Assembly: GCF_900086715.1 (NCBI RefSeq) | Contig: NZ_FLKH01000012.1 | Coordinates: 1,550,001 to 1,614,000 of the forward strand | DNA from: Gracilibacillus timonensis | GTDB lineage: Bacteria; Bacillota; Bacilli; Bacillales; Amphibacillaceae | Length of the DNA: 64,000 nucleotides | Direction of reading: 5' to 3' | Shown here: positions 37,959 to 47,581 of the stretch, piece after piece | How the letters are laid out: the number at the start of each line of letters is the position of its first letter | Position numbering within the stretch: position 1 is the stretch's first letter | Program-made: the position numbers and the translations under genes | The notes under the pieces: model-generated | Told to the model about the DNA's origin: nothing | Database searches by the model: none | Seen by the model: the letters and a program-made list of their open reading frames with translations, nothing else

Positions 37959-38039
37959 TTACACCGTCATCACATAGTAAATACCTACGATAAGAAAGAT
38001 TGCCGCTATTATCATCAAGACATATGCCAATGTTTTCAC
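37959..38039 (-). CDS. 26-residue hydrophobic membrane peptide
   Basis: A short frame, (M)KTLAYVLMIIAAIFLIV plus GIYYVMTV, makes a single membrane helix. It starts at GTG 38039, five bases after GAGGGGTG. It lies 15 bases downstream of the DUF350 gene stop on the same strand, so it is likely cotranscribed. Such peptides are easily missed by gene callers. No function known; real expression needs proof. Confidence 0.5.
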   Translation of the reverse strand: MKTLAYVLMIIAAIFLIVGIYYVMTV

Positions 38040-38054
38040 AAATACACCCCTCGG

Positions 38055-38459
38055 TTAGATACTGGAACCAATTACATAGGATAAGCCCACCGATATCATA
38101 AGTGAAATAAAACCAACTGCTCGATTATCCTCTGCAATTTCCTGATCAATTTTATAGGTTGGTGTCAAAAACTCAAAAATAAAGTAACCGAATAATAGCA
38201 GCAAGAAGCCAAATCCCCCCCACGCAATACTTTCTAAAATCGTATCATTGTGTTCATTGGAATAGCGTAAAATATTGGCGATTCCAAATACTTTTCCACC
38301 GGTTGCCATGGCGACACTTATATTTCCTCGTCTTATTTCATCCCAATTCTTATAAGAAGTAACTAACTCAAAAATAACCAAAAATACGATTAGGCATAAG
38401 ACGGCTACACTATATCTTGCAGCTGTCTCCACGTATACATTTGTCCAAAATTCAGGCAT
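38055..38459 (-). CDS. yshE: DUF350 membrane protein, YshE homologue
   Basis: A 134-residue protein with four membrane segments (about 15-35, 50-70, 78-98 and 112-132). It follows the DUF350 pattern, with NWDEIRRGNISVAMATGGKVFGIANIL after helix 1. Its role is unknown. It lies downstream of mutS2, as yshE does in B. subtilis, with 144 bp between. Confidence 0.85.
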   Translation of the reverse strand: MPEFWTNVYVETAARYSVAVLCLIVFLVIFELVTSYKNWDEIRRGNISVAMATGGKVFGIANILRYSNEHNDTILESIAWGGFGFLLLLFGYFIFEFLTPTYKIDQEIAEDNRAVGFISLMISVGLSYVIGSSI

Positions 38460-38603
38460 CGGTTTGCCTCCCTTTTTTTATCATGGAGTTCTCTTTCTTA
38501 TTTATAAACAGAGATGTGCTCTGAACCGTCGCTTTGTTACCCGTATACAGCATTAAGCTGATTTACCATTGTGGCGGAAGACAAGTTCCATCGTCTCCCC
38601 CGT

Positions 38604-40952
38604 TTACTTTAATTCAAAAACTGTTACGCCACTGCCGCCTTCTCCCATTTCACCAGCACGGGAACCGGATACTTTGGAATGTTTTCGGGCGAAGTCGTTT
38701 ACCCCTTTTCTCAAGGCTCCTGTGCCTTTACCATGAATGATAGATACTTTATTGTAACCAGCGAGAAGGGCATCGTCTACATATTTTTCAAGCTGGTTAA
38801 TCGCGTCTTCATAACGCTCTCCACGCAAGTCTAATTCAGGCTTGACATGATATCCTGCGCCACGAATGGTGGCAATTGGCTGCTCGGTTTGCGGTTCATC
38901 TCTGCGGATAAATAAAAGATCCTTGCGTTTTGCCTTTAATTTCATAATTCCAACTTGGACTTGAAATTCATTCTTACCTGTCTGCTCTAAAATAGTGCCT
39001 TTTTGATCCAGATTTAGCAGCTTCACTTCATCACCAGTCTGTAATGTTTTGGCCTTGTTTTCATCGAAGCTAGGTTGTTTCTGCTCTTGTTTGCGAGTTA
39101 GCTCAGGATTAGCCTTTGACAAGCGTTTTCTAGCCTCTATCCATTCATGCTCTTTTAATTCTGACGCTGTTTGGGTTTGACGAAGTTGCTCCACAATCTC
39201 CTCAGCTTCTGTTCTTGCTTTCTCCACTGCTTTCTGTGCCTTTTCCTCAGCCTTTTTGTATAAAGACTCTCGTTCCTGCTCAAACTGCTTCCATTGCTTC
39301 TCCAAATCCTGTTTCACTTGCTCAGCCTCGATTAAAAGATCATGCGCTTGATCATAATCGGTTTCTGCCTTTCGTCTCGAATCTTCAAGAGAAGCAATCA
39401 TATTCTCAACACTCTTGGAATCTGTGCCTATCAATCCTTTTGCTTCATCAATCACTATTTCCTGCAAACCAAGACGACGAGAAATTTCAAAGGCATTACT
39501 TCTGCCTGGTACACCGATAAGCAATCGGTAAGTAGGCTTTAATGTTTGAATATCGAATTCTACCGAGGCATTGGTTACACCTTCGCGATTGTAGCCATAG
39601 GCCTTTAGCTCGGGGTAGTGTGTGGTTGCAATCACCCTTGCCTGTTTGTTTCTTACATAGTCCAAAATAGACATGGCCAGTGCAGCCCCCTCTTGCGGAT
39701 CTGTCCCTGCCCCTAACTCATCAAATAATAAGAGGGATTTCTCATCGAAGGTATCGAGAATCTCCACAATGTTTGTCATATGAGAAGAAAAGGTACTTAA
39801 ACTCTGCTCAATCGACTGCTCATCACCGATATCGGCGAATACATCTGAGAAAACCGCCATTTTACAACCATCAAGTGCCGGTACATGTAAGCCTGCTTGT
39901 GCCATTAATGTACAAAGTCCAACCATCTTTAGGGTGACGGTCTTCCCACCCGTATTGGGACCAGTAATGACGATGGCCGTATAGTCTTCGCCTAATTCTA
40001 CATCATTTGCCACCACTTCTTCTGCCGCTATCAACGGGTGTCGTGCCTGTCTCATTTTGATGATCCCTTGATCATTCATTACCGGACGTGTTGCCTTCAT
40101 TTTGTGGCTTAGTTTAGCACGAGCAAAGATGAAATCAACAGCTGCTAGTGCCTCCACATTTTGTCGTAAGAGCGTTTCATCTTGGGCAATTCTTTCCGTC
40201 AGCTCTCGAAGAATCCGCTCCACCTCACGCTTTTCTTCTACGCGTGCTTCCTGGAGTTGATTGTTAAGATCTACTACCGCTTGTGGTTCCATAAAAAGTG
40301 TCTGTCCGGAAGAGGATTGATCATGAACAATGCCACCGATCGTACCGCGATATTCTTGTTTTACCGGCAGTACATACCGATCGTTTCGTATGGTTATAAT
40401 CGCATCCGACAGCATCTTTGTTTGGCTCTTTGTATATTGATTTAAGCGATCCCGTACCCTGTTTTCACTTGTGCGGATCTTGGAACGGAGGCCACGTAAT
40501 TTATCAGAAGCACCGTCCATCATATGTCCATGCTCGTCGATACAGTACTTGATCTCTCGTTCCAATTCATTCAATGGTACAATCTCTTCAGCAAACTGGT
40601 CTAAGATAGGAATCTCAATATCCTCTAGATTTTCGATAAAATATTTCAGCTGTTTTCCACCATAGATTGTACTGGCAATGTCCAGACATTCATGTGTGTT
40701 TAGTACACTGCCGATCACTGCTCGTTTGACGCTTGGCTTGATATCTACGATTCCTCCTAACGGGACATGACCCTTCAGGCGAATCACATGATAAGCCTCA
40801 TCTGTTTCCTTCTGCCAGCCCACTACCTGCTCAAGGTTGGTTGAAGGCTTTAATCCATATACTTTTTCAGAGCCTAAGGAACAAGCCGTTTGTTCTAATA
40901 ACAACTCGATTATTTTTTTAAATTCTAATACATCGAGGATTCGATCGTTCAT
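38604..40952 (-). CDS. mutS2: MutS2 endonuclease/ATPase
   Basis: MutS2 acts on stalled ribosomes or recombination intermediates rather than mismatches. The 782-residue protein lacks the mismatch-recognition domain of MutS. It begins with the lever domain, has Walker [19 protein letters not shown] (about 330), Walker [17 protein letters not shown] (about 405), a long Glu/Gln/Lys coiled coil (about 515-630), and a C-terminal Smr nuclease domain with [12 protein letters not shown] and [14 protein letters not shown]. It follows polX by 17 bp. Confidence 0.97.
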   Translation of the reverse strand: MNDRILDVLEFKKIIELLLEQTACSLGSEKVYGLKPSTNLEQVVGWQKETDEAYHVIRLKGHVPLGGIVDIKPSVKRAVIGSVLNTHECLDIASTIYGGKQLKYFIENLEDIEIPILDQFAEEIVPLNELEREIKYCIDEHGHMMDGASDKLRGLRSKIRTSENRVRDRLNQYTKSQTKMLSDAIITIRNDRYVLPVKQEYRGTIGGIVHDQSSSGQTLFMEPQAVVDLNNQLQEARVEEKREVERILRELTERIAQDETLLRQNVEALAAVDFIFARAKLSHKMKATRPVMNDQGIIKMRQARHPLIAAEEVVANDVELGEDYTAIVITGPNTGGKTVTLKMVGLCTLMAQAGLHVPALDGCKMAVFSDVFADIGDEQSIEQSLSTFSSHMTNIVEILDTFDEKSLLLFDELGAGTDPQEGAALAMSILDYVRNKQARVIATTHYPELKAYGYNREGVTNASVEFDIQTLKPTYRLLIGVPGRSNAFEISRRLGLQEIVIDEAKGLIGTDSKSVENMIASLEDSRRKAETDYDQAHDLLIEAEQVKQDLEKQWKQFEQERESLYKKAEEKAQKAVEKARTEAEEIVEQLRQTQTASELKEHEWIEARKRLSKANPELTRKQEQKQPSFDENKAKTLQTGDEVKLLNLDQKGTILEQTGKNEFQVQVGIMKLKAKRKDLLFIRRDEPQTEQPIATIRGAGYHVKPELDLRGERYEDAINQLEKYVDDALLAGYNKVSIIHGKGTGALRKGVNDFARKHSKVSGSRAGEMGEGGSGVTVFELK

Positions 40953-40969
40953 AAGCTAGTCCTCCTGCT

Positions 40970-42688
40970 TTATTTATTTCTTTTTAAAAATTGTTGCAGT
41001 GCTTCTTTTGTCATCGTATTGATGACCGTTTGTTTCTTAATATGTCCCCTTCTCGCCGTACCGATTCCGCTTGTCATATCCTCTAACATTTGATAGTTGT
41101 GGGCATCGGTATTTATCGCAAGCGCCACGCCTTGTTCCTGCGCTTTTTCCACCCATTGTGCCGATAAATCCAGACGATTAGGGTTGGCATTTAATTCTAA
41201 CACGGTATTCGTTTCTTTCGCTTTCTCGATCAACCAGTTGACATCAACAGGATAACCTTCTCGTCTACCTAACAATCTCCCCGTTGGATGGGCGATCATA
41301 TGCACATATGGATTTTCCAGGGCTTGAAGCAGACGCTCATGAATTTTATCCAGAGATTGGGTAAAGCTGGAATGGATCGAAGCAATGACAAAATCTAAGG
41401 TCTTTAATATGTCATTATCAAAGTTCAAGCTAGCGTTAGGCAGAATATCCATTTCCGTTCCTTTAAGGATCAGGATATCCGGATGCTTTTCCCTTACCTT
41501 TTCAATTTCCTCTGCCTGTTTTTTCAAACGGGTTTCGTTTAAACCGTTTGCTACTTGTAAGAATTTGGAGTGATCGGTAATCGCAATATATTCATAACCC
41601 TTCTCCTTAGCACGTACGACCATCTCCTCTATCGACTGTGCACCATCACTCCAAGTTGAGTGCATGTGTAAATCACCACGTATATCCGCTGCTTCAATTA
41701 ATTCAATCGGTTCGGTCGCTTCGTCTAGCTCATGCTTTCCTTCCCTTATTTCAGGAGGAATGTAAGGAAGACCAAAGGATTGATAAAACTCGTCTTCGGT
41801 AGTGAACGTAGCCACTTCACCTGTTTCTGTATCCTCGACACCATATTCACTGATTTTCTTCCCTTGTGACTTTGCTAACTGACGCATCTGCACGTTATGA
41901 TCCTTCGATCCAGTAAAATGATGTAACGTAGTAGCAAATTCCTTATCGGCGACCAAGCGAAAGTCTACACCGATGGCAAACTCTCCTTGCATGACAATCG
42001 ACACCTTGGTATCTCCCGAGGCAATCGTTTCCATATGTCCATCAATCTGAAGGAGTTTTTCACGCACCTTCTCTGGCTGTTTGGTCGCAATAATAAAATC
42101 CAAGTCCTTTACAGTTTCACGAAAACGACGCATACTACCAGCAATGGAAAAACGGTCGATTTCCGCTATATCGGCTAAATAATCCTCTATTTGTTTCGCC
42201 ACTCGTAATACACTAGCTACCGGCAAGCGATCTGGTCTTGTGCCGATATTATGGAGTGCTTCCATGATTTTTTCTTCTGTTTTTTCACCAAAACCTTTAA
42301 GAGCTTGTACTTCTCCTGCCTCACATGCCTTGCGCAAGGTTGTTTCATCTACAACGGCTAATTCGTGATATAGTCTAGCCAGCTTCTTTCCACCTAAACC
42401 TTGTAAACCAAGTAAAGGAATCAAACCAGAAGGAATTTCCTGCTCCAATTGTTGGAGTGTCTCTGAATGGCCGGTATCAACAAATTCATTGATTACCGTG
42501 GCAGTTCCTTTGCCTACTCCTGATAACTTGGTAAAGTCATCAATCTCTGTTAAAGAACGGTCATCTCTTTCCAAGGCTTGGGCAGCCTTACGATAAGCCG
42601 AAATCTTAAAAGGATTCTCCCCTTTTAACTCCATATACGTTGCGATTTTCTCTAATAGTTTGATAACATCTTTTTTATTAATAGACAT
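40970..42688 (-). CDS. polX: DNA polymerase X with PHP domain
   Basis: This repair polymerase has 3'-exonuclease and AP-endonuclease activity. The 572-residue product has an N-terminal helix-hairpin-helix polymerase-beta region (FKISAYRKAAQALERD; LSGVGKGTATVINEF), the nucleotidyltransferase motif IAGSMRRFRETVKDLDFIIA (about 180-200), and a C-terminal PHP domain with metal ligands in DLHMHSTWSDGAQS (about 338), HPTGRLLGRREG and INTDAHN. Part of the zapA-cvpA-polX-mutS2 group, after an internal terminator. Confidence 0.97.
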   Translation of the reverse strand: MSINKKDVIKLLEKIATYMELKGENPFKISAYRKAAQALERDDRSLTEIDDFTKLSGVGKGTATVINEFVDTGHSETLQQLEQEIPSGLIPLLGLQGLGGKKLARLYHELAVVDETTLRKACEAGEVQALKGFGEKTEEKIMEALHNIGTRPDRLPVASVLRVAKQIEDYLADIAEIDRFSIAGSMRRFRETVKDLDFIIATKQPEKVREKLLQIDGHMETIASGDTKVSIVMQGEFAIGVDFRLVADKEFATTLHHFTGSKDHNVQMRQLAKSQGKKISEYGVEDTETGEVATFTTEDEFYQSFGLPYIPPEIREGKHELDEATEPIELIEAADIRGDLHMHSTWSDGAQSIEEMVVRAKEKGYEYIAITDHSKFLQVANGLNETRLKKQAEEIEKVREKHPDILILKGTEMDILPNASLNFDNDILKTLDFVIASIHSSFTQSLDKIHERLLQALENPYVHMIAHPTGRLLGRREGYPVDVNWLIEKAKETNTVLELNANPNRLDLSAQWVEKAQEQGVALAINTDAHNYQMLEDMTSGIGTARRGHIKKQTVINTMTKEALQQFLKRNK

Positions 42689-42730
42689 AGTCTCAACCTC
42701 TTTTCACCTTTTCAAAATCTATCACAGTGG

Positions 42731-42763
42731 AAAATACCCTTGCTAAAACCATGGCAAGGGTAC
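42731..42763 (-). terminator. Terminator between cvpA and polX
   Basis: TACCCTTGC pairs with GCAAGGGTA around a 10-nt loop, followed on the minus strand by TTTTCC. It may be partial, because the four genes usually form one unit. Confidence 0.7.
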
Positions 42764-42765
42764 CC

Positions 42766-43320
42766 TTATTCGTCATTATTAAATGGATCATTTTCAAATA
42801 GGTAGGTTGTTACCTTCTCTGTTAACACAGGTGTATGCTCCACCATTCTTTTTGCGATGCTGGATGTCTCTATATGATCCTGCACGAATGAAACGGGTGC
42901 TAGTGCCAGTATATACAATACAATAAATAGGATAAAGTACACCTCTAGAAATCCAAGTACAGCCCCTAATATTTGATTTACAAAACGCATAAGTGGGATA
43001 TCCGCAACAAAATCAAGCATGGTCGCCAAGATTTGCAGGACGATTTTCGAAACAAAGAATAACACTCCGAATGCGATGGCATTATAGTAAGCAGCTTCCA
43101 AAGGTAACGTTTCACCAAATATTGCCCATGTTGAATCAGACATCATCTCTGGATAAGGGACATATAGCTCCAAATGTGCCGCCAGATTGTCGTAATATTT
43201 CGCGGCTATTATAAACGCAATAATAAAACTTATTAAATGAAGGGCTTGTAAAATAAACCCCCTTCTTAATCCTACTAAAATTCCAATAATTAATAGGATA
43301 ATTATGATTAAATTCACCAT
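42766..43320 (-). CDS. yshB: CvpA family membrane protein (YshB)
   Basis: A 184-residue protein with four membrane helices (about 3-22, 28-45, 75-100 and 115-145). MVNLIIIILLIIGILVGLRRGFILQAL and the FVNQILGAVLGFLEVYFILF region fit the CvpA/colicin V production family. It begins eight bases after the zapA stop. Its role in Gram-positives is unclear. The position between zapA and polX is the same as in B. subtilis. Confidence 0.92.
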   Translation of the reverse strand: MVNLIIIILLIIGILVGLRRGFILQALHLISFIIAFIIAAKYYDNLAAHLELYVPYPEMMSDSTWAIFGETLPLEAAYYNAIAFGVLFFVSKIVLQILATMLDFVADIPLMRFVNQILGAVLGFLEVYFILFIVLYILALAPVSFVQDHIETSSIAKRMVEHTPVLTEKVTTYLFENDPFNNDE

Positions 43321-43327
43321 GGCAGCA

Positions 43328-43591
43328 CTATTCCTCTTTCTCGTCTAGTAATTTTTGCAGAACCTCATACTCTTCTTGTAGTTTTATGTAATCATTCATC
43401 GTATTGACAGCGGTCAATACAGCCAAATTAGTGGTATCTAGTGATTTATTTACTTCATGAATACCTCGCATCTTTTCATCGACAAGATTCGCCACATGCC
43501 GAATATGCTCCGCATCTTCATTTCCTCTTATATGATAAGATCTTCCATATATATCAACGGTGGTCCGAGATTTATCTGATTGGGACACCAT
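43328..43591 (-). CDS. zapA: Cell-division activator ZapA
   Basis: The 87-residue protein bundles FtsZ filaments at the division ring. DIYGRSYHIRGNEDAEHIRHVANLVDEKMR (about 13-42) is the ZapA globular head, and the C-terminal half is a short coiled coil (TVNTMNDYIKLQEEYEVLQKLLDEKEE). It is the first gene of the zapA-cvpA-polX-mutS2 group and diverges from rnhC. Confidence 0.93.
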   Translation of the reverse strand: MVSQSDKSRTTVDIYGRSYHIRGNEDAEHIRHVANLVDEKMRGIHEVNKSLDTTNLAVLTAVNTMNDYIKLQEEYEVLQKLLDEKEE

Positions 43592-43694
43592 GATTCCTCC
43601 TTCTTGAAAATAACCTTAAAACTAATATTAACATGAAGCATGCAATTAGAAAACTATTTGCATGTAATAACTATCTGTTATACTACTAGTGTGT

Positions 43695-43870
43695 GTTCAA
43701 AAAGGCCGGTGAAAAGGACCAAGAAGTTCAAGGCGACGTAGCTTTAAGTACCGGACTTTCACAGGGGGTGATGACTTCTGTGTTGTCCATAGAACGTGGA
43801 CGATCTTAACAAAAGTTCCTATTTCACCAACACAAACATTCGATGCGCATTTTTGTTTGACTTTTTGAAC
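43695..43870. repeat. GTTCAAAAAG-family element, long form
   Basis: A 176-bp unit bounded by the 10-bp inverted ends GTTCAAAAAG (43695-43704) and CTTTTTGAAC (43861-43870). It contains CACAGGGGGTGATGAC and CTGTGTTGTCCATAG but no gene. The same ends occur in the 43-bp form at 44898-44940. It lies between zapA and rnhC and may carry the rnhC promoter. Confidence 0.6.
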
Positions 43871-43909
43871 ATCCTTTACTATGTATTAGATAAGAAAGGA
43901 AGAGATACC

Positions 43910-44842
43910 TTGTCGAACGTTGTACTGCAAATTCCGCCGAAACATTTACAAAAAATAAAAGATTATTATGCCCAACATATTACCAAGGTGCCACCAAACT
44001 CCCTTTTCCTTGCTAAAAAAAACATGACGACGATTACCGCCTATAAATCTGGCAAAGTGATGTTCCAGGGAGATCAAGCAGAAACCGAGGCAAAACAATG
44101 GAACGAATTAGCCTTCCGTACGAAAGCATCCTCTGCAAAAACGGTGAACCAACACGATTATGCGCCACCAACTGCTATTTTCCAGCAAGCCCATATCGGT
44201 ACAGACGAAGCCGGTACAGGAGATTATTTTGGCCCTGTGACCGTTAGTGCCGCTTACGTACCACAAGATCAAATAAAGGCTTTACAAACGATGGGTATTA
44301 CCGACTCCAAGACAATTACCGATCAGAATATTGCACGCCTAACCAAAGAAATCGTGCAGTTAAAGATTCCATATACCTTATTAACATTGCCTAATCGAAA
44401 GTATAATCAACTACAGAAGAAAGGTTGGAATCAGGGGAAGATAAAAGCAATGTTACACCAGCATGCGATCGATAAGCTACTGGCTAAAATAGGGGCAAAA
44501 GATTCACGTGGCATTGTGATTGATCAGTTTTGTCAACCCGCTGCTTTTCTCAAGCATATCCAGCAAGAAGGGCTTAAACTTGCTGAGAAGACCTATTTTA
44601 TGACAAAAGCAGAAAGTTATTCTACTTCGGTTGCCGTTGCTTCGATTTTGGCACGAGCACGATTTGTGAGGGAAATGGATCGATTATCGGAACAATATGG
44701 GATCACGATTCCAAAAGGGGCTTCCAACCGAGTCGATGAAACGGCTGCTTATCTAATTAAACAAAATGGGATAGAAGCCTTGGATGACATAGCCAAGATG
44801 CACTTTGCTAATACCGATAAGGCCATGCGTTATCTTCATTAG
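43910..44842 (+). CDS. rnhC: Ribonuclease HIII
   Basis: RNase HIII removes RNA from RNA-DNA hybrids. The product of about 310 residues has an N-terminal TBP-like substrate-binding domain (SNVVLQIPPKHLQKIKDYYAQ, TITAYKSGKVMFQG) and the catalytic domain with IGTDEAGTGDYFGPVTVSAAYV (about 95-116) holding the DEAG motif, IVIDQFCQPAAF and SVAVASILARARFVREMD. The frame opens earlier at 43796, within the neighbouring repeat, but the TTG at 43910 follows AGGAAGAG by five to eight bases and gives the usual length. Confidence 0.94.
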   Translation: MSNVVLQIPPKHLQKIKDYYAQHITKVPPNSLFLAKKNMTTITAYKSGKVMFQGDQAETEAKQWNELAFRTKASSAKTVNQHDYAPPTAIFQQAHIGTDEAGTGDYFGPVTVSAAYVPQDQIKALQTMGITDSKTITDQNIARLTKEIVQLKIPYTLLTLPNRKYNQLQKKGWNQGKIKAMLHQHAIDKLLAKIGAKDSRGIVIDQFCQPAAFLKHIQQEGLKLAEKTYFMTKAESYSTSVAVASILARARFVREMDRLSEQYGITIPKGASNRVDETAAYLIKQNGIEALDDIAKMHFANTDKAMRYLH

Positions 44843-44846
44843 TATG

Positions 44847-44884
44847 AAAAGGGGACATCTGCTACAGATGCCCCCTTTCCTAAT
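44847..44884 (+). terminator. rnhC terminator
   Basis: AAAGGGGACATCTG pairs with CAGATGCCCCCTTT across a 3-nt loop, followed by CCTAATTCTTTT. Position and T-rich tail suit a terminator. Confidence 0.8.
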
Positions 44885-44897
44885 TCTTTTAGAGATT

Positions 44898-44940
44898 GTT
44901 CAACAAGTCCAATAAAAATGACGCAGCAAACTTTTTGAAC
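44898..44940. repeat. GTTCAAAAAG-family element, 43-bp short form
   Basis: GTTCAACAAG at 44898-44907 and CTTTTTGAAC at 44931-44940 are inverted ends with one mismatch, around CCAATAAAAATGACGCA. This central motif recurs near 11031. It sits between the rnhC terminator and the GH2 gene. Confidence 0.6.
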
Positions 44941-44952
44941 GTGTACTATCTA

Positions 44953-46719
44953 TTAAGCATCGTTAATTTCTTTGATCTTCTCCATCGCTATCTTTGGCTC
45001 TCTGTTTTCATAGAGTAGTCCATTCACTTCCTGTTGTACATCTGTAGTCTGTGTATAACAATAACCAGTAATATAAGGAATGGATTTAATCGCGTCGGTG
45101 ATCTCTCGATAACGCTTGAGAAACGCTGCTTCCGAATCAACTTGGTTACCATAGCCCCAGCCCTTCTCATCCTGGAAGGCAATTCCACCATACTCGGTTA
45201 ACATCACAGGCTGACCTTTGTAAGAGTAACCTTCCGCAAAGGCATACTTTCCTTTGTTGTGCGGAATCTTATTACCCAAAATCGTCTCTTTATCCTGATA
45301 ACGATCGATAAATGCCTGACCAAACTCTTCATAGTCATGAAGGGCAATGATATCAGAGATCGTATGCTCCCAGCCATCATTAACAATTACTGGTCTTTCT
45401 GGATCGATCGACTTCGTTAAGTGATAGATCGCCTCGGTGAAGGCCTGTTGTTTTTTATTGGTAAAGATATTCGGCACTCCCCACGATTCATTAAACGGCA
45501 CCCAAGTAATAATAGACGGATGATTAAAACGCTGCTGAACTATCTCCAGCCATTCCTTGGTAAACTGTTCGACCGCCTCATCACCATATTCATAAGTGGC
45601 AGCCATTTCGGACCAGACTAGCACCCCTTTCTTATCACACCAATACATAAAACGGTCATCCTCAATCTTCTGGTGTTTGCGGACACCATTGAAGCCCATC
45701 GCCAATGTCTTGTCGATATCTTCTATAATCGCTTCTTCTGACGGTGGTGTAATCGAGGAATCTGGCCAATAGCCCTGATCCAATAACAATTTCTGGTACA
45801 CCGGAGAGTTATTTAATAATACTTGACCATCCTTGATCGATACCTTGCGCATGCCGAAATAGGATGTCACTTCATCGACCAATTGCTCACCGACATATAG
45901 CTTAAAATGAACATCATACAAATTAGGGTGCGCAGGCGACCAGAGTTTTAACTTCCACTCTTGAAAATCCGCCAATAAATCTACTTCCTGGCTCACTTGA
46001 TTACGCTGTGGATAGATAGAAGTCTGTGTAATAGACTTCCCTTCAAAAGAAATCAGCGTATCTATGCGCACATCGTTGTCCAATTCGCCATTTACATGAT
46101 AGGTAAACGCGATAGACTGCTGATCAATATTTGGTTCCATTTTCACATGATCCAGAGACTGAGTTGGCAGGTACTCCAACCAAACAGTCTGCCATATCCC
46201 CGTGGTTTGCACATACCAACAGCCGAAATTATAATCCACCCAGCGTTGTTTTCCTCGCGGCTGATAACAGCTGTAGCTATCTTCCACTTTTACCACTACT
46301 TGATTGGATTCTCCATATCGCACCTGATCAGAAATATCAAAGGCAAAAGCGGCATTACCACCTTGATGATCACCCACATATTTCCCGTTAATCCATACCT
46401 TCGTCAGAAAATCGGATGCTTGAAAACGTAAAATCACACGTTTTTCTGCCTGTTCTGCTGGTATTTCCACCTCTCTTTTATACCAGATATAAGGGTGGAA
46501 TGCCTCCTCGCCAATACCACTTGCCTTTGTTTCATAGGTGAATGGCACTTGAATCGTCTGGTCAAAGTCTTTGTTATGAAACCACTCCGCTTTTTCTCCT
46601 TGGTTCTGGTCATCAAAAGCAAATTGCCAGGCCCCATTCAGGTTCTGCCAGTCCTCACGTTGAAATTGTGGTCTTGGGTAATCGGTTCGTTGGTGCGTTG
46701 ATTGTGTTGTCATGTTCAT
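44953..46719 (-). CDS. Glycoside hydrolase family 2 protein
   Basis: The 588-residue enzyme has the three N-terminal domains of GH2 (jelly-roll sugar-binding at about 15-170, an immunoglobulin-like domain, then a TIM barrel from about 280). The catalytic acid/base is in VPFNESWGVP (about 400) and the nucleophile in VMLTEYGG (about 508). GH2 covers beta-galactosidase, beta-glucuronidase and beta-mannosidase, and I cannot choose. No signal peptide is seen, so it acts on sugars brought in by the adjacent transporter. Of two ATGs, 46713 has the better binding-site spacing (AAAGGA, nine bases), so the true start may be two codons in. It is last in the locus. Confidence 0.85.
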   Translation of the reverse strand: MNMTTQSTHQRTDYPRPQFQREDWQNLNGAWQFAFDDQNQGEKAEWFHNKDFDQTIQVPFTYETKASGIGEEAFHPYIWYKREVEIPAEQAEKRVILRFQASDFLTKVWINGKYVGDHQGGNAAFAFDISDQVRYGESNQVVVKVEDSYSCYQPRGKQRWVDYNFGCWYVQTTGIWQTVWLEYLPTQSLDHVKMEPNIDQQSIAFTYHVNGELDNDVRIDTLISFEGKSITQTSIYPQRNQVSQEVDLLADFQEWKLKLWSPAHPNLYDVHFKLYVGEQLVDEVTSYFGMRKVSIKDGQVLLNNSPVYQKLLLDQGYWPDSSITPPSEEAIIEDIDKTLAMGFNGVRKHQKIEDDRFMYWCDKKGVLVWSEMAATYEYGDEAVEQFTKEWLEIVQQRFNHPSIITWVPFNESWGVPNIFTNKKQQAFTEAIYHLTKSIDPERPVIVNDGWEHTISDIIALHDYEEFGQAFIDRYQDKETILGNKIPHNKGKYAFAEGYSYKGQPVMLTEYGGIAFQDEKGWGYGNQVDSEAAFLKRYREITDAIKSIPYITGYCYTQTTDVQQEVNGLLYENREPKIAMEKIKEINDA

Positions 46720-46729
46720 CCATCCTTTC

Positions 46730-47581
46730 TTATCCTTTGATTCCTGTAAAACTAATTCCTTTTACAATTTGTTTTTCAAAAATTAAAAATGCAACAATGA
46801 CTGGCAAGGAAGCAATCGCATTGGCCGTCATTGGTAATACATAGGCTTGTGAATAGGCCGAATTAAATACTGGTAGCCCTACTGGAAGGGTATACAATGT
46901 CTCTGACAAAATCGAGAGATATGGCCATAAGAAATTATTCCACGATCCAATAAAAGTAAAGATACCAATTGCAGCTAAAGCTGGTTTTGCTAAAGGTAAA
47001 ACAATTTTATAATAAAGTGTAAAGTAAGAACAGCCATCAATTCTAGCACTTTCCACAATCTCTTTTGGTACGCCGTCAAAGAAGCTTTTCAAGATAATGA
47101 CCCCAATTGGTGAAGCCACCATAGGCAATATCAGCCCTTCGTACGTATCAATCATATTCATCGCCTTCACAATTTCATACAATGGAATAATCGTTGCCTC
47201 CCCTGGGATCATTAACCCTAACAAAAAGAATACAAATATGGTCCGTTTGAAACGAAACTTCATTTGTGAAATCGCAAAAGCAGCTAAGGAAGTGATCACC
47301 AGCGTAATTGCCGTGGTAAAAATACCGATAATAAAGCTGTTCATCAGCCAACGTAAAATCAAACTATCCAAGATTAAATGAATATAGTTACCAATCGTAT
47401 AAGGCGGCGTAAACCACTCTATAGGATTGGAGGTCATAAACCCATCCGGCTTTACGGAGACAAACAACATCCAAATAATCGGTAGCAAAAATACAGCAGC
47501 AACCAGACATCCAATCGTGATTTTTAAACCATGATACGGATCTCTATTTCTTTGTAACAATTTAGAACGATGTTGACTCAT
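46730..47581 (-). CDS. Sugar ABC transporter permease, MalG type
   Basis: A 283-residue inner-membrane permease with six helices. The EAA loop motif, EIVESARIDGCSYFTLYYKIVLPLAKPAL (about 180-208), docks to the ATPase. It starts directly after the stop of the MalF-type gene (no gap). It is one half of the heterodimeric channel of a carbohydrate uptake system; the ATPase is not encoded here, so a shared MsmX-like subunit elsewhere is expected. Confidence 0.92.
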   Translation of the reverse strand: MSQHRSKLLQRNRDPYHGLKITIGCLVAAVFLLPIIWMLFVSVKPDGFMTSNPIEWFTPPYTIGNYIHLILDSLILRWLMNSFIIGIFTTAITLVITSLAAFAISQMKFRFKRTIFVFFLLGLMIPGEATIIPLYEIVKAMNMIDTYEGLILPMVASPIGVIILKSFFDGVPKEIVESARIDGCSYFTLYYKIVLPLAKPALAAIGIFTFIGSWNNFLWPYLSILSETLYTLPVGLPVFNSAYSQAYVLPMTANAIASLPVIVAFLIFEKQIVKGISFTGIKG

